Under the pieces are notes generated by a model. That model did not search any database. It worked only from the letters and a program-made list of their open reading frames with translations, and had not been told where the DNA came from. 64,000 bases of DNA from Cryptomeria japonica (Eukaryota > Streptophyta > Pinopsida > Cupressales > Cupressaceae): the NCBI RefSeq assembly GCF_030272615.1, contig NC_081406.1:140832361-140896360 (forward strand), written 5' to 3'. Below, in pieces: positions 35,889 through 47,707 of the stretch; positions within the stretch are counted from its first letter, which is position 1; each line of letters opens with the position of its first letter. The position numbers and the translations under genes were made by a program.

Positions 35889-35900
35889 TGGTATTAGAGC
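35889..35900 (+). other. Primer binding site of copia A (initiator Met-tRNA type, one mismatch)
   Basis: TGGTATTAGAGC follows two bases after the LTR end. It differs from the usual TGGTATCAGAGC by one C-to-T change. Confidence 0.88.
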
Positions 35901-35959
35901 ATAGGCTCCTAGTTAGATGAGCTTTCTCCAGCTTGGGTAGATTCTAGCTTAAGGACACA

Positions 35960-36501
35960 ATGGTTGGTTTAATGTCTATCCTTGCTCCAACGTTTGATGG
36001 TTCAAACTATGTCTTTTGGAGTTTTAGAATGGAAGTCTACCTGTTCTCTCTAGGTTATGATGTCTGGATGGTAGTTGTTAATGATCACCCTAGGAATGTC
36101 AGACCTCCCATCGACTCTAAAGAAGAAAGGAGATGCATGTGCAATGTAGAAGCCATGAAGGCTATATTCAGTGGGCTCACCAGTGATGTCTCCTCACAGG
36201 TGGATAAGTGCAAATCAACAAAGAGTCTATGGGATAGAATAAGGAAGCTCTATGGAAATGAACCTTGCACAACTAGATTAGTTTGTGAGAGTGAGAAGAA
36301 CAATGCAACAAACACATGTACAGATGACAGAGGCAGATCAGATTGTTGCAGTAGCAATGGTGATAAGGAGACTCATCTCTTCATGGCTCATGAGACATAT
36401 ATTGAGAATCACACATCAAAAGGGGTTAATGTAGATAAATCCCACCGATATGATGTGTTTGGAAGTGACAATGAAGAAGAAGGAGATAAGGCAAATAGAT
36501 A
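35960..36501 (+). pseudogene. Copia A gag, N-terminal part, truncated by copia B
   Basis: The frame starts at ATG 35960, 60 bases after the primer site. It has the copia gag opening: FDGSNYVFWSFRMEVYL, where the usual pattern is NYxxWxxxMxxYL, then MKAIFSGL and a LWDRIRKLYG block. Sequence of LTR B follows from 36502, so gag is cut after about 180 codons. The nominal stop at 36530-36532 already lies inside LTR B. The rest of A is expected on the far side of the nested elements; part of it is in reverse at 45946-46110 and 62970-64000. Confidence 0.75.
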
Positions 36502-37577
36502 TGTTGGTTTGATGACGATTGTAATGTATTAATCACTTATTGTCATTGATGAAACACTCTCACACACACATATGATTATATTGACTACCTGTGTAACTTC
36601 ATTGGTTTACACTGTTAACCAATATGTTTAAGGTCTATCTCTAACTAGTACTCTATATCAACTGGTATGTGCTTAAGAGATAACCTGTGGTTACATTAAG
36701 TCGACATCAAAATGAAGATGAAGATGAAGATGGAGATCAAGTGAAAGATTCTAGGACAACGGTTCACATGTTTTTTTCCAACTAGTATTGATTGTTCTAA
36801 CCGGTACCTGATTTTGTGATGAGTTACCAACACCGACTTCTTCATGGTCATTTTTGTGATGAGTTATGTCTACTTGTCTAGATACATTGCACCTAGGAAA
36901 TTGTGTTTTGATTTCCTATGACCGACATAAGATTTGAATGTCTATTTAAAGACATCGTAGTGAATCATTTGAAACTGATAGAGAATGATGGTATGTGAAT
37001 ACTAATATGCATCTAGAGTGAAAGCTTTTGTTGAAGAGTGATAGAAGGATCTGATCAAGCAAATATTGTGCTACTCAGAACAGATCAATCCATTCTTGTT
37101 GTTTTCTAATCATTACAACATAATCAAATCCCCTAACCAGGTAAGCTCCAGCAAGCTTCATTGTACAAATCTTCTAACAAGGTGATCCATTAGTTTGGAT
37201 TCTCAAATCCTCCAACGAGGTTACTCTTAATAGGGCAGTACTCTTAACAGGGTATAAGCTTCTAATCAAGCTTAGGATCTCTAACAAGATTCACTCCTAG
37301 CAAAGCACTTTGTAAGGCCTTAATCGGTCAATTATCTATTACTACAGATAGTTAACTAGTGAGTTCCATCTCACCATGGTTTTTACCTATTTGGGTTTTC
37401 CACATATAAACACTTTTGTTATGGTGGATGTTCTACTTTATGTGGATGTTGTTATTTCATTTTGGATAGCTTGTATTTTGTTTAAATGCTTGGTCCCTGT
37501 GGATGTTGATGCAATGTGATTTTTGCCCAATGCTCTAAATGTCAAAGTGAAGAAATTCAACCAAGCATGGGTAAATA

Positions 37578-37617
<40 letters not shown>

Positions 37618-37760
37618 TGTCATATAATTAGTGACGCACATGAATGGATTAACAAGATTCCCACTTTCCCTATCTACTCTATTGGTTAGTCTTTTAAGTT
37701 GTGTTTGTTTTAGTGTCACTGATTCACCCCCCCCTCTCTTAGTGCTTTTCAAGTCCATCA
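36502..37760 (+). repeat. 5' LTR of copia B
   Basis: It starts TGTTGGTTTGATGA and ends AAGTCCATCA, two bases before a perfect Met-tRNA primer site. It carries the conserved GGTTTTT...GGGTTTTCC segment (37376-37402) near its end. It also carries a run of CTAACAAGGT-like decamers between about 37131 and 37300, a feature shared with LTR C. The start is less certain than the end, since no partner copy was found. Confidence 0.72.
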
Positions 37761-37762
37761 AT

Positions 37763-37774
37763 TGGTATCAGAGC
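37763..37774 (+). other. Primer binding site of copia B (initiator Met-tRNA type)
   Basis: TGGTATCAGAGC is perfect and lies two bases after the LTR end at 37760. Confidence 0.92.
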
Positions 37775-37822
37775 CTAACTTCTTTGAATCCTAACCACTT
37801 AGAAGGGAATATTGAAACTACC

Positions 37823-39080
37823 ATGGGGTACAGAAGCTACTTCAAGATGGTTAGAGAGCTAGAAGCTAGCAGAAATGAAATTGAATCCCTTAGGGCAAAC
37901 TAAAAGTTTCTCAAGTCAAAAGGAGAGAGCTATCTGATAATAGTTCTTCAGATGAAGCAAATATTAAAGCTTTAGCTGATGAAGTTGAAAAGGTGAACGG
38001 TGAAAAACCGAATCTAAGAAGAGAGCTAGAAGGTCTCACTATCTGCATGAGTCAGGAATTGGAAGCCAGAAGAGCTATTGAAGATCTTATCAAGGTAAGA
38101 GATCAAGAGATCATAAAGATCAAATGGGAAAGAGACACTATACATGAGCACTTGATTGCTGAAATAGAAGAAAAGGAGAACCTAAAGATAGATCTTGAGT
38201 TGGCATCATCTCTAAAAGAGAACCTATCTAAGCATAATGAAGATCTTGTCAAAAATCTTACTGAAGCCAATGAGAAGTTGGAGAAGTTTGTCAAAAGTTC
38301 TACCATGCTGGAAGAACAAATTCAATCACAGAGAATGAAGGGTGATATCTTTGGACTTGGTTTTCATACAACTGAAAAAGGAGAATCCTTCGGTACAAAG
38401 AACAAAACTGCTCCTAAAGTCAATAATACTACCGGTAAGAAGGTTTTTAAACATGTCTGCTTTGTTTATCACAAGCCTGGTCATACTACAAATGTTTGTA
38501 GAAACAAACCTAACATAAATGCAAATTACAATACTAATGCTAGGTATGTGTCTAGAAAGTTTGAAGGTCATTGCTACACATGTGGAATGTATGGGCATAG
38601 ACATATTGAGTGCAAATATGGATCAAACAATCCTGTACCACACATGCATCCTAGACCAAATGGTGACCGAATCAGGAATTTTGATAACCGGGTAAACCAG
38701 AACTAGCAAGATCCTATGGCAACCGGTTTAGTCCATTTGAAATGGAAAAGACAACAAATGTTGTTTGCAAATTTTCTAATAACCTTGGTCATGTGGCTAT
38801 GAACTGTAGAAGAAGAATAGGAAGAGGAAATGCAGGACCCTAGAGATCATCTGGCATGGACTGTTATCACTACAACAAACTGGGACATTTAGCAAAGTTC
38901 TGTAGATCAAGAAATAATAGACTGGTCAACTCTTTCAAAGATCAGAAAGGCAAGCAGAAAGTTGATGTTGAGGAAACCAGAGAGGATATGAACCAGACTT
39001 GGAAGAAGAAAAGTGAAGATTTGCCTGAAGATGAAACCATTCCTTCACCAAGTGAAGAGAACCCAGCACCGATAACTTAA
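37823..39080 (+). pseudogene. Copia B gag C-terminal half: coiled coil and up to four zinc knuckles
   Basis: ATG 37823 opens a short helical stretch (VRELEASRNEIESLRAN) that stops at 37901. A shifted frame at 37993-38706 continues as a coiled coil and then LEKFVKSSTMLEEQIQSQR, which matches the region before the knuckles in SIRE-type copia gag. Four knuckle-like blocks follow: CFVYHKPGHTTNVC (from 38458), CYTCGMYGHRHIEC (from 38575), CKFSNNLGHVAMNC (from 38766) and CYHYNKLGHLAKFC (from 38859). The last two are in another frame. Only the second keeps all four ligands. The N-terminal gag domain seen in copia A and C is absent. Confidence 0.65.
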
Positions 39081-39531
39081 GCCTGTTTAACATGGCTAAG
39101 AGGAGTGTAATAGTAAAACATCTCCAGACCCCTTGCAAAATGAGCAGGAAAGAATCTTTGAATTTTGAATTTTGGTGACTTTTTGTTGATGTGTTATCAA
39201 TCAGTATTTCATGTAAGTGGAGAAATTTAGGTTTGTAACATAAAAGTGCAAGCATTTATTATGGTTGGTAAAAAAGGATAAAAGATAGTTTTAATTTATC
39301 ATTTTCACCCTAACCCTTTTGAGAAAAGAAATTTGAAGTGATTGTAGAGCCAAACAAGATTGACTTGCTTTCATTTGGTGAATTGCTATGCTGTTAGAGA
39401 AGTTAAGTTGAATTGAAAGTTGCAGAGTAGTGAACGAGTGTGCATTTGGGAATTTCAATCAAGAAACGGAGCGACACACAAGAAACAAGGTATTTATTTG
39501 AGAATACCGCTTCAAAATTTGCTTATCTAGA

Positions 39532-41337
39532 ATGGCATCTATGTCTAAGACTGTAGAAAGGTTGATGATCACTGTTGATCCTGAAGAATCTCTGAAGGCA
39601 GAAGAAATTATATCTTATATTGCATTATCGCAAGTCCTGAGCGATGTTATGATCAAAGGTGACTTGTCCAGCTATATAGATTGTAAGATAGAAGATTTAG
39701 GAACTTTACACATCTATACATAGCTGAAATCACTCTGTGATAAGAATGGAAAAATTGAAACAAAATATGCTAGGGTGTTTTAAAAAGGTCTTCATAATGC
39801 CGCCTATTTTCTTCAAGATTTTGAGGATGAACACATAAGAATCATTTTGAGTCGAGTCCACAGAGAGAATATGTATTTGGAAAGGACCCATACAATAACC
39901 AAGGAAGCTATTAGAGCTGTAACAAGTTATTTCTTAACCGATGAAATCCCTATGTTAAGAAGAATTTCAAAAGATACTATTTTCAAATTAACCTATTCTA
40001 CATTTGATAAGCGTGCTTTCTCTATCAACAATATTAGAGACCCTGTGGTGAAACTTGCAACAATGGTGATAGGCTATCGGGTATTCTATTCCAGTAGACT
40101 TAACAGTGTTCCATCTGCAGTAGCAATTCATATAGCACATAGAATGTTTGTTGATAATGCAGACTATTATATTTGTGAAGCTATCAGAGACCAATTATTT
40201 CAAAATTTGAAATCCAATAAGGACAACACACAAAAGGTCAAATATGGTCAGCTATTAGCCGGGTTATTTTTCTATTTTTAGAACTTCCTACCGGGTATTG
40301 GAGATATTGAATGGTCCAAGGAACAACCAGTCAATGCACAGATCAAGAACAACATTAAGGCTGTGAAGAATACTTTTTCAGCTACCTTGAACAAGTATTT
40401 TAATGAATTTTAGAAAAATATGAGCATGAAAATGAGGTTATCTAAATATGTGGTAAAACACTTTGCAAAAGACATGGTCTTCACTGTTACCACCGACTTT
40501 TTCTTGATGCAAGCAATTGAGCCTAGAGAGGAAGAGATGGAAGATATGAGCTATGAGGTTAATCATGATTTGTTGGTTGGCTATACTAATACCTTGTTAG
40601 CATTGCCTAAAGATAAACAAAAGGAAAAATTGGACATTGTGGCAGTCCAAGGTGTACCAATAGAAACCGGTACTGTACCTACAACTAAGGAGAAATGAAA
40701 GAAAAAGAAGACTGATGAGAAGTCTCCTATGAAAAAGACCACAAGGGTGACTCAGAGTGTCCTAACCAAAAAGGAACCAGCACCTAAAGTATATGAAAAG
40801 AAGGAGAATACACAAAAGAAGAGAAATCAAAAATTGATTTTGCAGCCAAAGTCAGAGGGTACAAATTCTGAAGAAGAACCAAAGAAGGAAAAAGCAACTG
40901 ACAGAACAACCAAGAAGGCAAAGGTAGTGTTGAAGGCAACTACACCTATAGATATTGCTACCTACAAACCTGATACAGTTTTTGAAAGGACAATGAAGAC
41001 ATTAGAAAGAAATAGGTTTGACAATATCAAAGAACATTATGATTCCTTCATTGAAGATGAGCAGAAGCAAGTAATCCAATAGGTAATAACTTATTTGGGT
41101 CATTACAATAGATTTCCACATGATTTGGAAAAAGATATTTCAATCTCTTTGTATAATATTCTGTTAGAGAAATGGGAGGAAGCAATTCAATTGGAAAAGA
41201 AGATTATTGATGAAATATTTGTACAGTATTTTCCCAATCTATCATCGATAGGACCAATCCATTCCAGGTTTAAGGATTACTTTTCCCTTCCATTTCTTCT
41301 TCTTCCATGTCACTACTCCAACAATTTCAAGATTTGA
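39532..41337 (+). pseudogene. Copia B ORF2, about 600 codons of unknown function
   Basis: One frame runs from ATG 39532 to TGA 41335-41337 without any indel, but with stops at 39721 (TAG), 39781 (TAA), 40279 (TAG), 40411 (TAG), 40696 (TGA) and 41080 (TAG). A frame kept in phase over 1.8 kb suggests it coded until recently. Residues about 100-250 look globular (AIRAVTSYFLTDEIPMLRR, INNIRDPVVKLATMVIGYR, LLAGLFFYF). Then comes a Lys/Glu-rich stretch near 385-460 and a final helical segment. It does not match gag, protease, integrase, RT or RNase H as I know them. The pattern of hydrophobic blocks faintly recalls the 'putative plant transposon protein' type of domain, but I cannot support a name. 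Confidence 0.6.
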
Positions 41338-43562
41338 TTTTTTGTTTATAATCTAAACAATGTATAAGATTGGAGGTTATATTTTGTAAGAGAATTTTCT
41401 AGTTTTGCTTTTGTTTTATAATCTGAAGAATGTATATGGGTTTTACAATGATTCTACTGAATTGTTTTTTTTGACTTGATAGTTTGGATTCCTAAGGTCT
41501 TTCCAGAATCCTTACAAATTTTGTAATACTTTTAAATCATTAGTAATATATATCTTTTCGATAAAAAATAGGTGAAAATTTATAGAGATTGTGAATACTT
41601 TTTTTTTACTTAAACAATTCAACCCTGGAATTATTGTTGATTAAATCAACCAATAGGAAGATAAAGGAATAATTTTATCAAAATTATTTAAATGTTTGAA
41701 AGAATGGAAACTATAGAATTAATGGAAAAAATTTCTACAATGATTGGTTGATTGAAAAATATTCTTTCAATGGCCATTCATTTTGATGTGTCCATCCACA
41801 TGTGCATTGGTGAGTAGGCAAGGTAATTTTTAATGTTTCCAAAACAAAAAGTCACTAACATGTGCACACCATGGACATGTGGACACTCTGGACATGTGGG
41901 TTTATTTTAGTTTACTCATATCTCCAACCATGCTCCTCATACTCTAGCTCATACTAACCATTGACATCCAACTTAGCAAGAGAAAACTAGTCAAACATGG
42001 TCCCCACTAAGTCTCAAAGATTATCAGCAAGAGATCACACTTTGGCAATCTCTTAGAAACACTTCACCAAAAAGAAAGGCTACACCAAAATCTATGCCTT
42101 TGATGCCAACACTCAGCAATGTCTTATCAATTGGTCTTATTGGAAAATACTATGTCTTTGACATCCTTCTTGAAATGTCTTATTGAACAGTAATGTTACA
42201 CTGAAATCCAACTTTTCACCATAGCACATTAACTGTCATATCGATATTATAGTTTGTCGATAAGAAGAGTAAATTCAGCTACCGACTTGAATAATTTTAC
42301 CAAACTTTAATGTCACACCAAAATCCCTAATGTCACCAAGGTTGAACAAAGCTATATTGAAATAGCCTTATTGCCAAAGAAAGTGACTTCGGCAGCCAAC
42401 TTGAAGCATTTTACCGAACTTACATGCTACACAAAAATCCTAGCTTGTCTCCAAGACTCGTCAACTATCTTATCGATATTGGTAAGAATTATGACTTTGA
42501 TTAACCACTCAAACTATCTCACCAACCAATAAGGTTACACCAAAATCAGCTCTTCACCAAGACCACTCCAAAGTCTTACCAAAATAATAACTCACCAGAG
42601 AAAGACTTGACTTTGGCTCGCTACTTGGAGAGTCTTACTGAACTCTGAAGTCATACCAAAATCAACTCATCACCAAGACATATTAGAGTCACACTAAACT
42701 TTCTAAAAAGGCTAGTCTTCTATGAGAGGTTCCAACCAGTAAGTTTGAGGCATACTTCCTCAACAATACATAAGATAGAAATATAAAGTGGTATGGAAAA
42801 TGTTTAAGAAAAAAATGATCGATACAATATCAAGTGAAAATAAAGGGGATTTTTAATTCGGGCTATGTATTGGGAGGGGTTGACAAGAAAGGAGTTAAGG
42901 GAAATATCTTTTGAAAATAGGGGGATTCTTTAGTATGCCATGAACTCACATGATATAACCTAGGTTCAATAACTGAATCCCTCGTAATCCTATCTTGCTA
43001 GAGCACTCTTGGATTCTATGAATTCAACGACTTATCCTATACTCAACTTTGCAACCTATCTTGATAGAGAACTCACTGAAGTTTATCAATTCGATGACTT
43101 GTCCTAGACCTGCTTAGCAATTTATCCTATCTTTGCTAGGGTACTTGTTGAGTGAATCCTCTGAACAACTTATCCAATTGATGATGCATGTCTATCACAT
43201 GGTTGCTAGTTTTATCCTTGTTTTGAATTTGTCTCGCCTAGGGAACCCGTTTGAGCGAGTCCTCTCAATAGTTTATTCAATTGATAGTGTATGTCTATCA
43301 TATAACTGTTGATTTCAGCCTACCTAGACACAAGCGTACTAAGGCCAAGCCTATATGAGCCATCACTGCATATACATAGTTTTACCTTTTATCCTTCACT
43401 TTTCTAGCCTTTCTCTCTTATTGAGAGATTGTCTACATTTTTTCAAAAAAAAACATTCAATCTCTTGAGGGGGCATATCAATCCTATCTTGGGGCAACTT
43501 TGTATCAGTTTATCTTCTTTGAAACAACACAACAGGTTGTATTGTCTCAAAGAGGGGAAAAA
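41338..43562 (-). other. Inner 3' region of Tat-F (now inverted), no gene
   Basis: Nothing coding is seen. Near the right end, GAGGGGGCATATCAATC and then TCTCAAAGAGGGGAAAAA closely resemble the polypurine-tract end of Tat-1 (GAGGGGGCATCACATC, then TTCAAAGAGGGGCAAAA), so this is the end of the internal region of a Tat element. The element reads plus here; I assign it to Tat-F, whose LTR lies minus at 33412, because of the proposed inversion. A 116-bp tandem repeat fills the middle. The boundary with copia B near 41340 is not clear. Confidence 0.5.
42082..42700. repeat. Degenerate tandem repeat, period about 116 bp
   Basis: The phrase ACACCAAAATC (with variants) starts at 42082, 42198, 42315, 42429, 42537 and 42653; the steps are 116, 117, 114, 108 and 116. 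Between them, a phrase like CTTGAAGCATTTTACCGAACT also recurs. The copies are strongly diverged. Confidence 0.7.
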
Positions 43563-43635
43563 TTTAGACACCTAAAATTGTCCTAGCTTGATTAAATAAA
43601 TATTTTATTTATTTAATTATTTTATCCTAAGCCTT
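43563..43635 (+). repeat. First 73 bases of a Tat LTR (Tat-F), cut by copia A
   Basis: It follows a polypurine tract and reads TTTAGACACCTAAAATTG, close to the TGTAGACG start of other Tat LTRs with the TG lost. It runs into AAATAAATATTTTATT phrases and CCTAAGCCTT, then the copia LTR begins. See 32720-33412 for the other part. Confidence 0.6.
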
Positions 43636-45945
43636 TGTTAGACACAATGTACCACTGAGAGGGGCGGTAAATCATTAGTTCTCAATATTTTTCTCTTTAA
43701 CTAACTTAGATGTGTATACTGGTTATGGGATCTATCACAATGTAGAATTACCAGTTAGTGGAGAGACCAACCTAAATGCAAACACACATAGAGGGCATCA
43801 GATAACACTAGTATGTACGAGGAAAACCCAAGATTGGAAAAACCTCGATGAGTAATGCTGCTGAAGACTACTACTCCAATCCAGCCTCACAGTGAAAACT
43901 TTATTACAATGTTTAGGGCACCAACCTAAGGAGCACAAACCCCTGATTTAGGGCACCAACCCAAGGAGCACCAACCCCTAACTTGTTTATGGGCTATAAC
44001 CCAAAGGAGCTACAACCCCTGCACCGAGCTACAACTCAATGTTCACAATAAAAATATCAATTAAAAAAGTAGTTATCATGTTACAAGTGAATCTTGCAAC
44101 CATTTCTTATACCTTACTCTATCGGTTAGATACCTTCTCTACTACACCAACTCACTCTTCTGCTGCTCTTATCCGCTACTTTGCTTACTAGTAAACTCAA
44201 CCAGTTCACCTCTCCCCTTCTTCTACTCTGTTGGATCTCCACCTTACTCTCTACTCTTCACTGGTACAACACTCTACTAGTTCTATGACTGTCTTCTCTG
44301 TAGCTTCCTTCACTTCTTCTCTGCGGTATGGATACTACTGGCTCTGCTCTACTACTGATTGAACACTTCAACCAGGATCACTCTTAGACTCAGTCTCTTC
44401 TCAGATATTCTTTGTGTACTCGACTGATTTTCTTCTCACATGCAAAAGTAATACACTTTACAGCAGCACATTATTCTTCTACTCAGTAGCACCTGGCAAT
44501 GTCTTTTGCTTGCACATTTATAGCCCAAACTTCCCGCCAAGAACCAATTCAAATTTGGTGCCTTAGGGGTTTCTCCACAAATCACGAGGCACATCGAATC
44601 CAATTAGATTTGATCGGATCACAACTCTGAGATGACTGCCTGCATATTTCTACCATTTTTCATGTCTTCCAAAATATACCTTCCTTTTTTAGCAACCTAC
44701 AATCAATCTGTCAACTTCGCTTAGTCAATCACCATAAATGGTCTAGCTATTTCATTCGCCTACTCCAATCCACACAACCAATTTGTCCTGAATCTCCAGC
44801 TGCACAACTCTGCAACTCTACCTTGAACTTTGCAGTCACCATTAAAGTCGGACCAATCACAACTACCTCACTTACCTTACTTTACCAACTTGTGCATGTT
44901 TCATCCACCACTTCATGCAAGCTTGCCACTTCATCTTCACATGGCATCACTATTGGTATCCACCTCATCATACTATTTTGTCAGTTCATCCCTAGTCACC
45001 GAACACACAAATAACTAGTCTCCAGACATGTCAATCCAAAACATGCACATTCTCATCAGGTAGGAGTCTTCTGCACCTGCACCTTGTCCATATTACCAAT
45101 GGGCTTTCATAGTGGTAACCACTCTTGATGACACCATGTCATCATCCTTCAATGAGCTCCATCTTTAACAAGTGAGAAACTTATCTTCCTTGTCCCTTCT
45201 CTGATGTTTCATTGGTTGACATAACATGTCAACAATCACCAATGCAGAATCTGGTAAATGTGTCTGTCGGTGGGCCACATACATTCCTTCTTGCCAGTGA
45301 GACACATTGATGACACCAAGTCATCACACTCCAACTATTCTGCATCAACCTTCCTTTAGTATCTCGGTGTCCCATGTATGTTCCTATAGATACACCATAA
45401 TTCTTCTCCATCAAACCGGTTTTGCTCTCATCTAGTTTGTCAAGATGACAAATGCACCATCTCAACTCCTCATTCTTCCTTCCTTGTCCTAGTAGAACAC
45501 CTTTCTTATCCAATGTGTATTTCTGATCTCATGCTCTGGAGGCTTCCTCATCTTCCACTTATGCAACTGGTCTCTACATTGAATCACCTGCCTATCTTAG
45601 GAAATCATTCTACTGGTACAAGTGTGACTTTACTATAGCACAATCAATATCCATAATGTAGTCTCTTCATTTTGGTTGTATGCACCACCATATCAATCAA
45701 CCCTTTTTTAGAGTGGTCACATTAGTGCACATCAATCATTACTGATACATGTCGGTTCTTCCTCCTGCAAGAAGATGGTCACTAGGTTGTCACCAATGAC
45801 AACACATCATTTCTTCTCCATCTCCTATTCTAGTTGACATCAAACTCTAATGCTAATAGCCTCTTGTTCACTAGTTGACATCAATGTCAGAGATACCGGT
45901 AACATCCTGTACCGGTTGCACATCAATGACAACACAATGCCAAGA
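43636..45945 (-). repeat. Second LTR of copia A, inverted relative to the first
   Basis: It is the reverse complement of 33413-35886 at roughly 90% by eye, from TGTTAGACACAATG at the left to CACAATGCCAAGA at the right (terminal CAACA changed to CAAGA). To its right, the minus strand before the LTR has a purine tract (AAAGGAGGAGATTC), so this is the 3' LTR of an element reading minus. A TATA-like TTATAG lies at about 44518-44523. Confidence 0.85.
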
Positions 45946-46110
45946 ATCTCCTCCTTTTGAATTGATGTCAACACATGTAGTATCCGGTATACTACAATAT
46001 CTTTCTCCCCCTTTGACAACAATGGCAAAGGGCACTATCAGGATAACATTCCTCCTTGTATCTATCGAGTACTGACAAGAATTTTTCTCCCATTGTTATC
46101 GAGTGCATCT
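45946..46110 (-). other. Inner 3' end of inverted copia A, with polypurine tract
   Basis: The minus strand has AAAGGGGGAGAAAGATAT and then AAAAGGAGGAGATTCT directly before the LTR. Such purine blocks after the last ORF are typical of this copia type, and copia C has similar text at 51930-52034. Copia C inserted at 46110. Confidence 0.65.
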
Positions 46111-47636
46111 TGTTGGCATTATGTGAACCGGTATGAGAATTGGTATGTGGACATAATGACATTGTATGTTGTCATTAATGTCAATATGATGAAGAGATGA
46201 AGAACGAGTATAACACTATGAACTGGAATTCACTGCAAACCGACATTTGTGCCAAAATGAAGTGGGGTGTTTGTTTAAAGATGATCTGGCATAAGGTTAT
46301 GGGAACCGGCACATGGAAGCAGTGTATGACTACCGGTTGGTGGTCTCAACTTCAGGGTTTCCAGTTTGTGTGCTTCAAGCCTATGTGGCTCAACCGGTGA
46401 CTTTGTGTGATGAGTTAGCATGGTAACAACAAACATATTGCATTGCCACGTAAGCTTTGTGCATGTGAAGGATCTTGTATGAGGGAGATTGTTCCTATCT
46501 ACCTCAAGAATGTGCAAAGTCTTTAAAATGGTGATAACGTGTGATGGGTTATCAACCACCATGAAATCGGTGGAAAACAAACGATGGAGAATGTCTTGAG
46601 ATTAGATCAAGACTGTTGCATTTAATGTTGTATGCTTAATGGTCAGGATTGAACCGTGTGAATTCCTTAACCTAACAGGTTTAGGGTTTAGGGTTTATGC
46701 TACTGACCTGTTTGTTGTTCTATAAGGTCAATGTTGTGATTCTTCTAGAGGTTGTTGGCAAAAGTTGTGTGTGTGTATTCAAGAGAAGAGATATGTGATT
46801 CTTGCCAGACCAAAGGAGAGAAGTCATAGCTACAGAGTGTAAGTGCAGAAGGTGAAGAGGAGCTTAACTGGATCTACATTGGCATTGAGTGCTATTATTA
46901 GGTCATTGATACACCTATTGATCTTTAACCACCTCAACAGTTGTGAAATCCCCTAATAGGGTAGCCTTAACCGGCTTGTTGAAAATCCTTTAACACGGTA
47001 ACTCGAGGCTACTGAGTCATTGATATCCTTTAGCTATTGAGTTCTTGAAATCCTCTAACAAGGTAACCTTTAACAGTGTTTAACCCTTAACTGGGTATTA
47101 TAGCCATCCCTTAACCGGGTGATCCCTAACAGGATCGGTTCCTAACAAAACCTATTGTATCTATCTTTAACTAGACAAAGATCCTAATAGGGTGGACTTC
47201 TAAAGAGTTCAAAAAGAAACTTGTGGGTGTTCATCCCCACCGTGGTTTTTCCCAGTTGGGTTTCCATGTGAAAAATATGTGTGTCAAGTGTGATGTTTTC
47301 TTCATGTGATGATTATGTTTGTTTTCTGTTAAGCGGTGATGCATGTTGATCTTGCAGCAATATGAAGATCTGATTATGGATTATCTATTCATGCATGAGG
47401 GTGAAATGGTAGTATAGTATTGAGCTAAGAGGAAACCTAAGGGATTAAACGGTTTATGATTGTTTTAGTTGTTCTGGGTTTTACCAGTTGCACTCTATTT
47501 CAAACCGAAGTCATTGTTTGTCAGTTATTTGAATTCTCTATTGTCAAACTAGTTTAGGATTGTATTTTTGTCTATACTGATTCAACCCCCCCTCTCAGTA
47601 TAGGTTTGGTACTAGTTGTTCATTATTAAGTTATCA
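46111..47636 (+). repeat. 5' LTR of copia C
   Basis: TGTTGGCATTATG to AAGTTATCA, 1526 bp. A telomere-like stretch GGTTTAGGGTTTAGGGTTT (46678-46696) lies about 25 bases before a TATA (46721-46726). Several CTAACAGGGT-like decamers follow at 46951-47190. The conserved copia hairpin is at about 47240-47270. Confidence 0.93.
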
Positions 47637-47638
47637 AT

Positions 47639-47650
47639 TGGTATCAGAGC
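47639..47650 (+). other. Primer binding site of copia C (initiator Met-tRNA type)
   Basis: A perfect TGGTATCAGAGC two bases after the LTR end at 47636. Confidence 0.95.
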
Positions 47651-47707
47651 ATCCTCTAGGTCCTCTATGTTATAAGCTTAACCGCTTGAGGTAAAGATCC
47701 TAGCCTA

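Larger units (their letters stand above)
36502..41337 (+). mobile_element. Copia B: non-autonomous copia-type element with an extra ORF, 3' end not found
   Basis: A 5' LTR (36502-37760), a primer site, a SIRE-like gag C-terminal half and a long open frame of unknown function are present. No protease, integrase, RT or RNase H was seen. No second copy of the LTR was found in the window, so the 3' end is missing or lost at a rearrangement after about 41340. The element sits inside copia A gag. Confidence 0.7.

Noticed and set aside
43636-45945. Solo LTR of copia A
   Set aside because: The right side has the polypurine tract of an internal region, and the left flank pairs with the flank at 33412, so it is better read as one LTR of a rearranged element.
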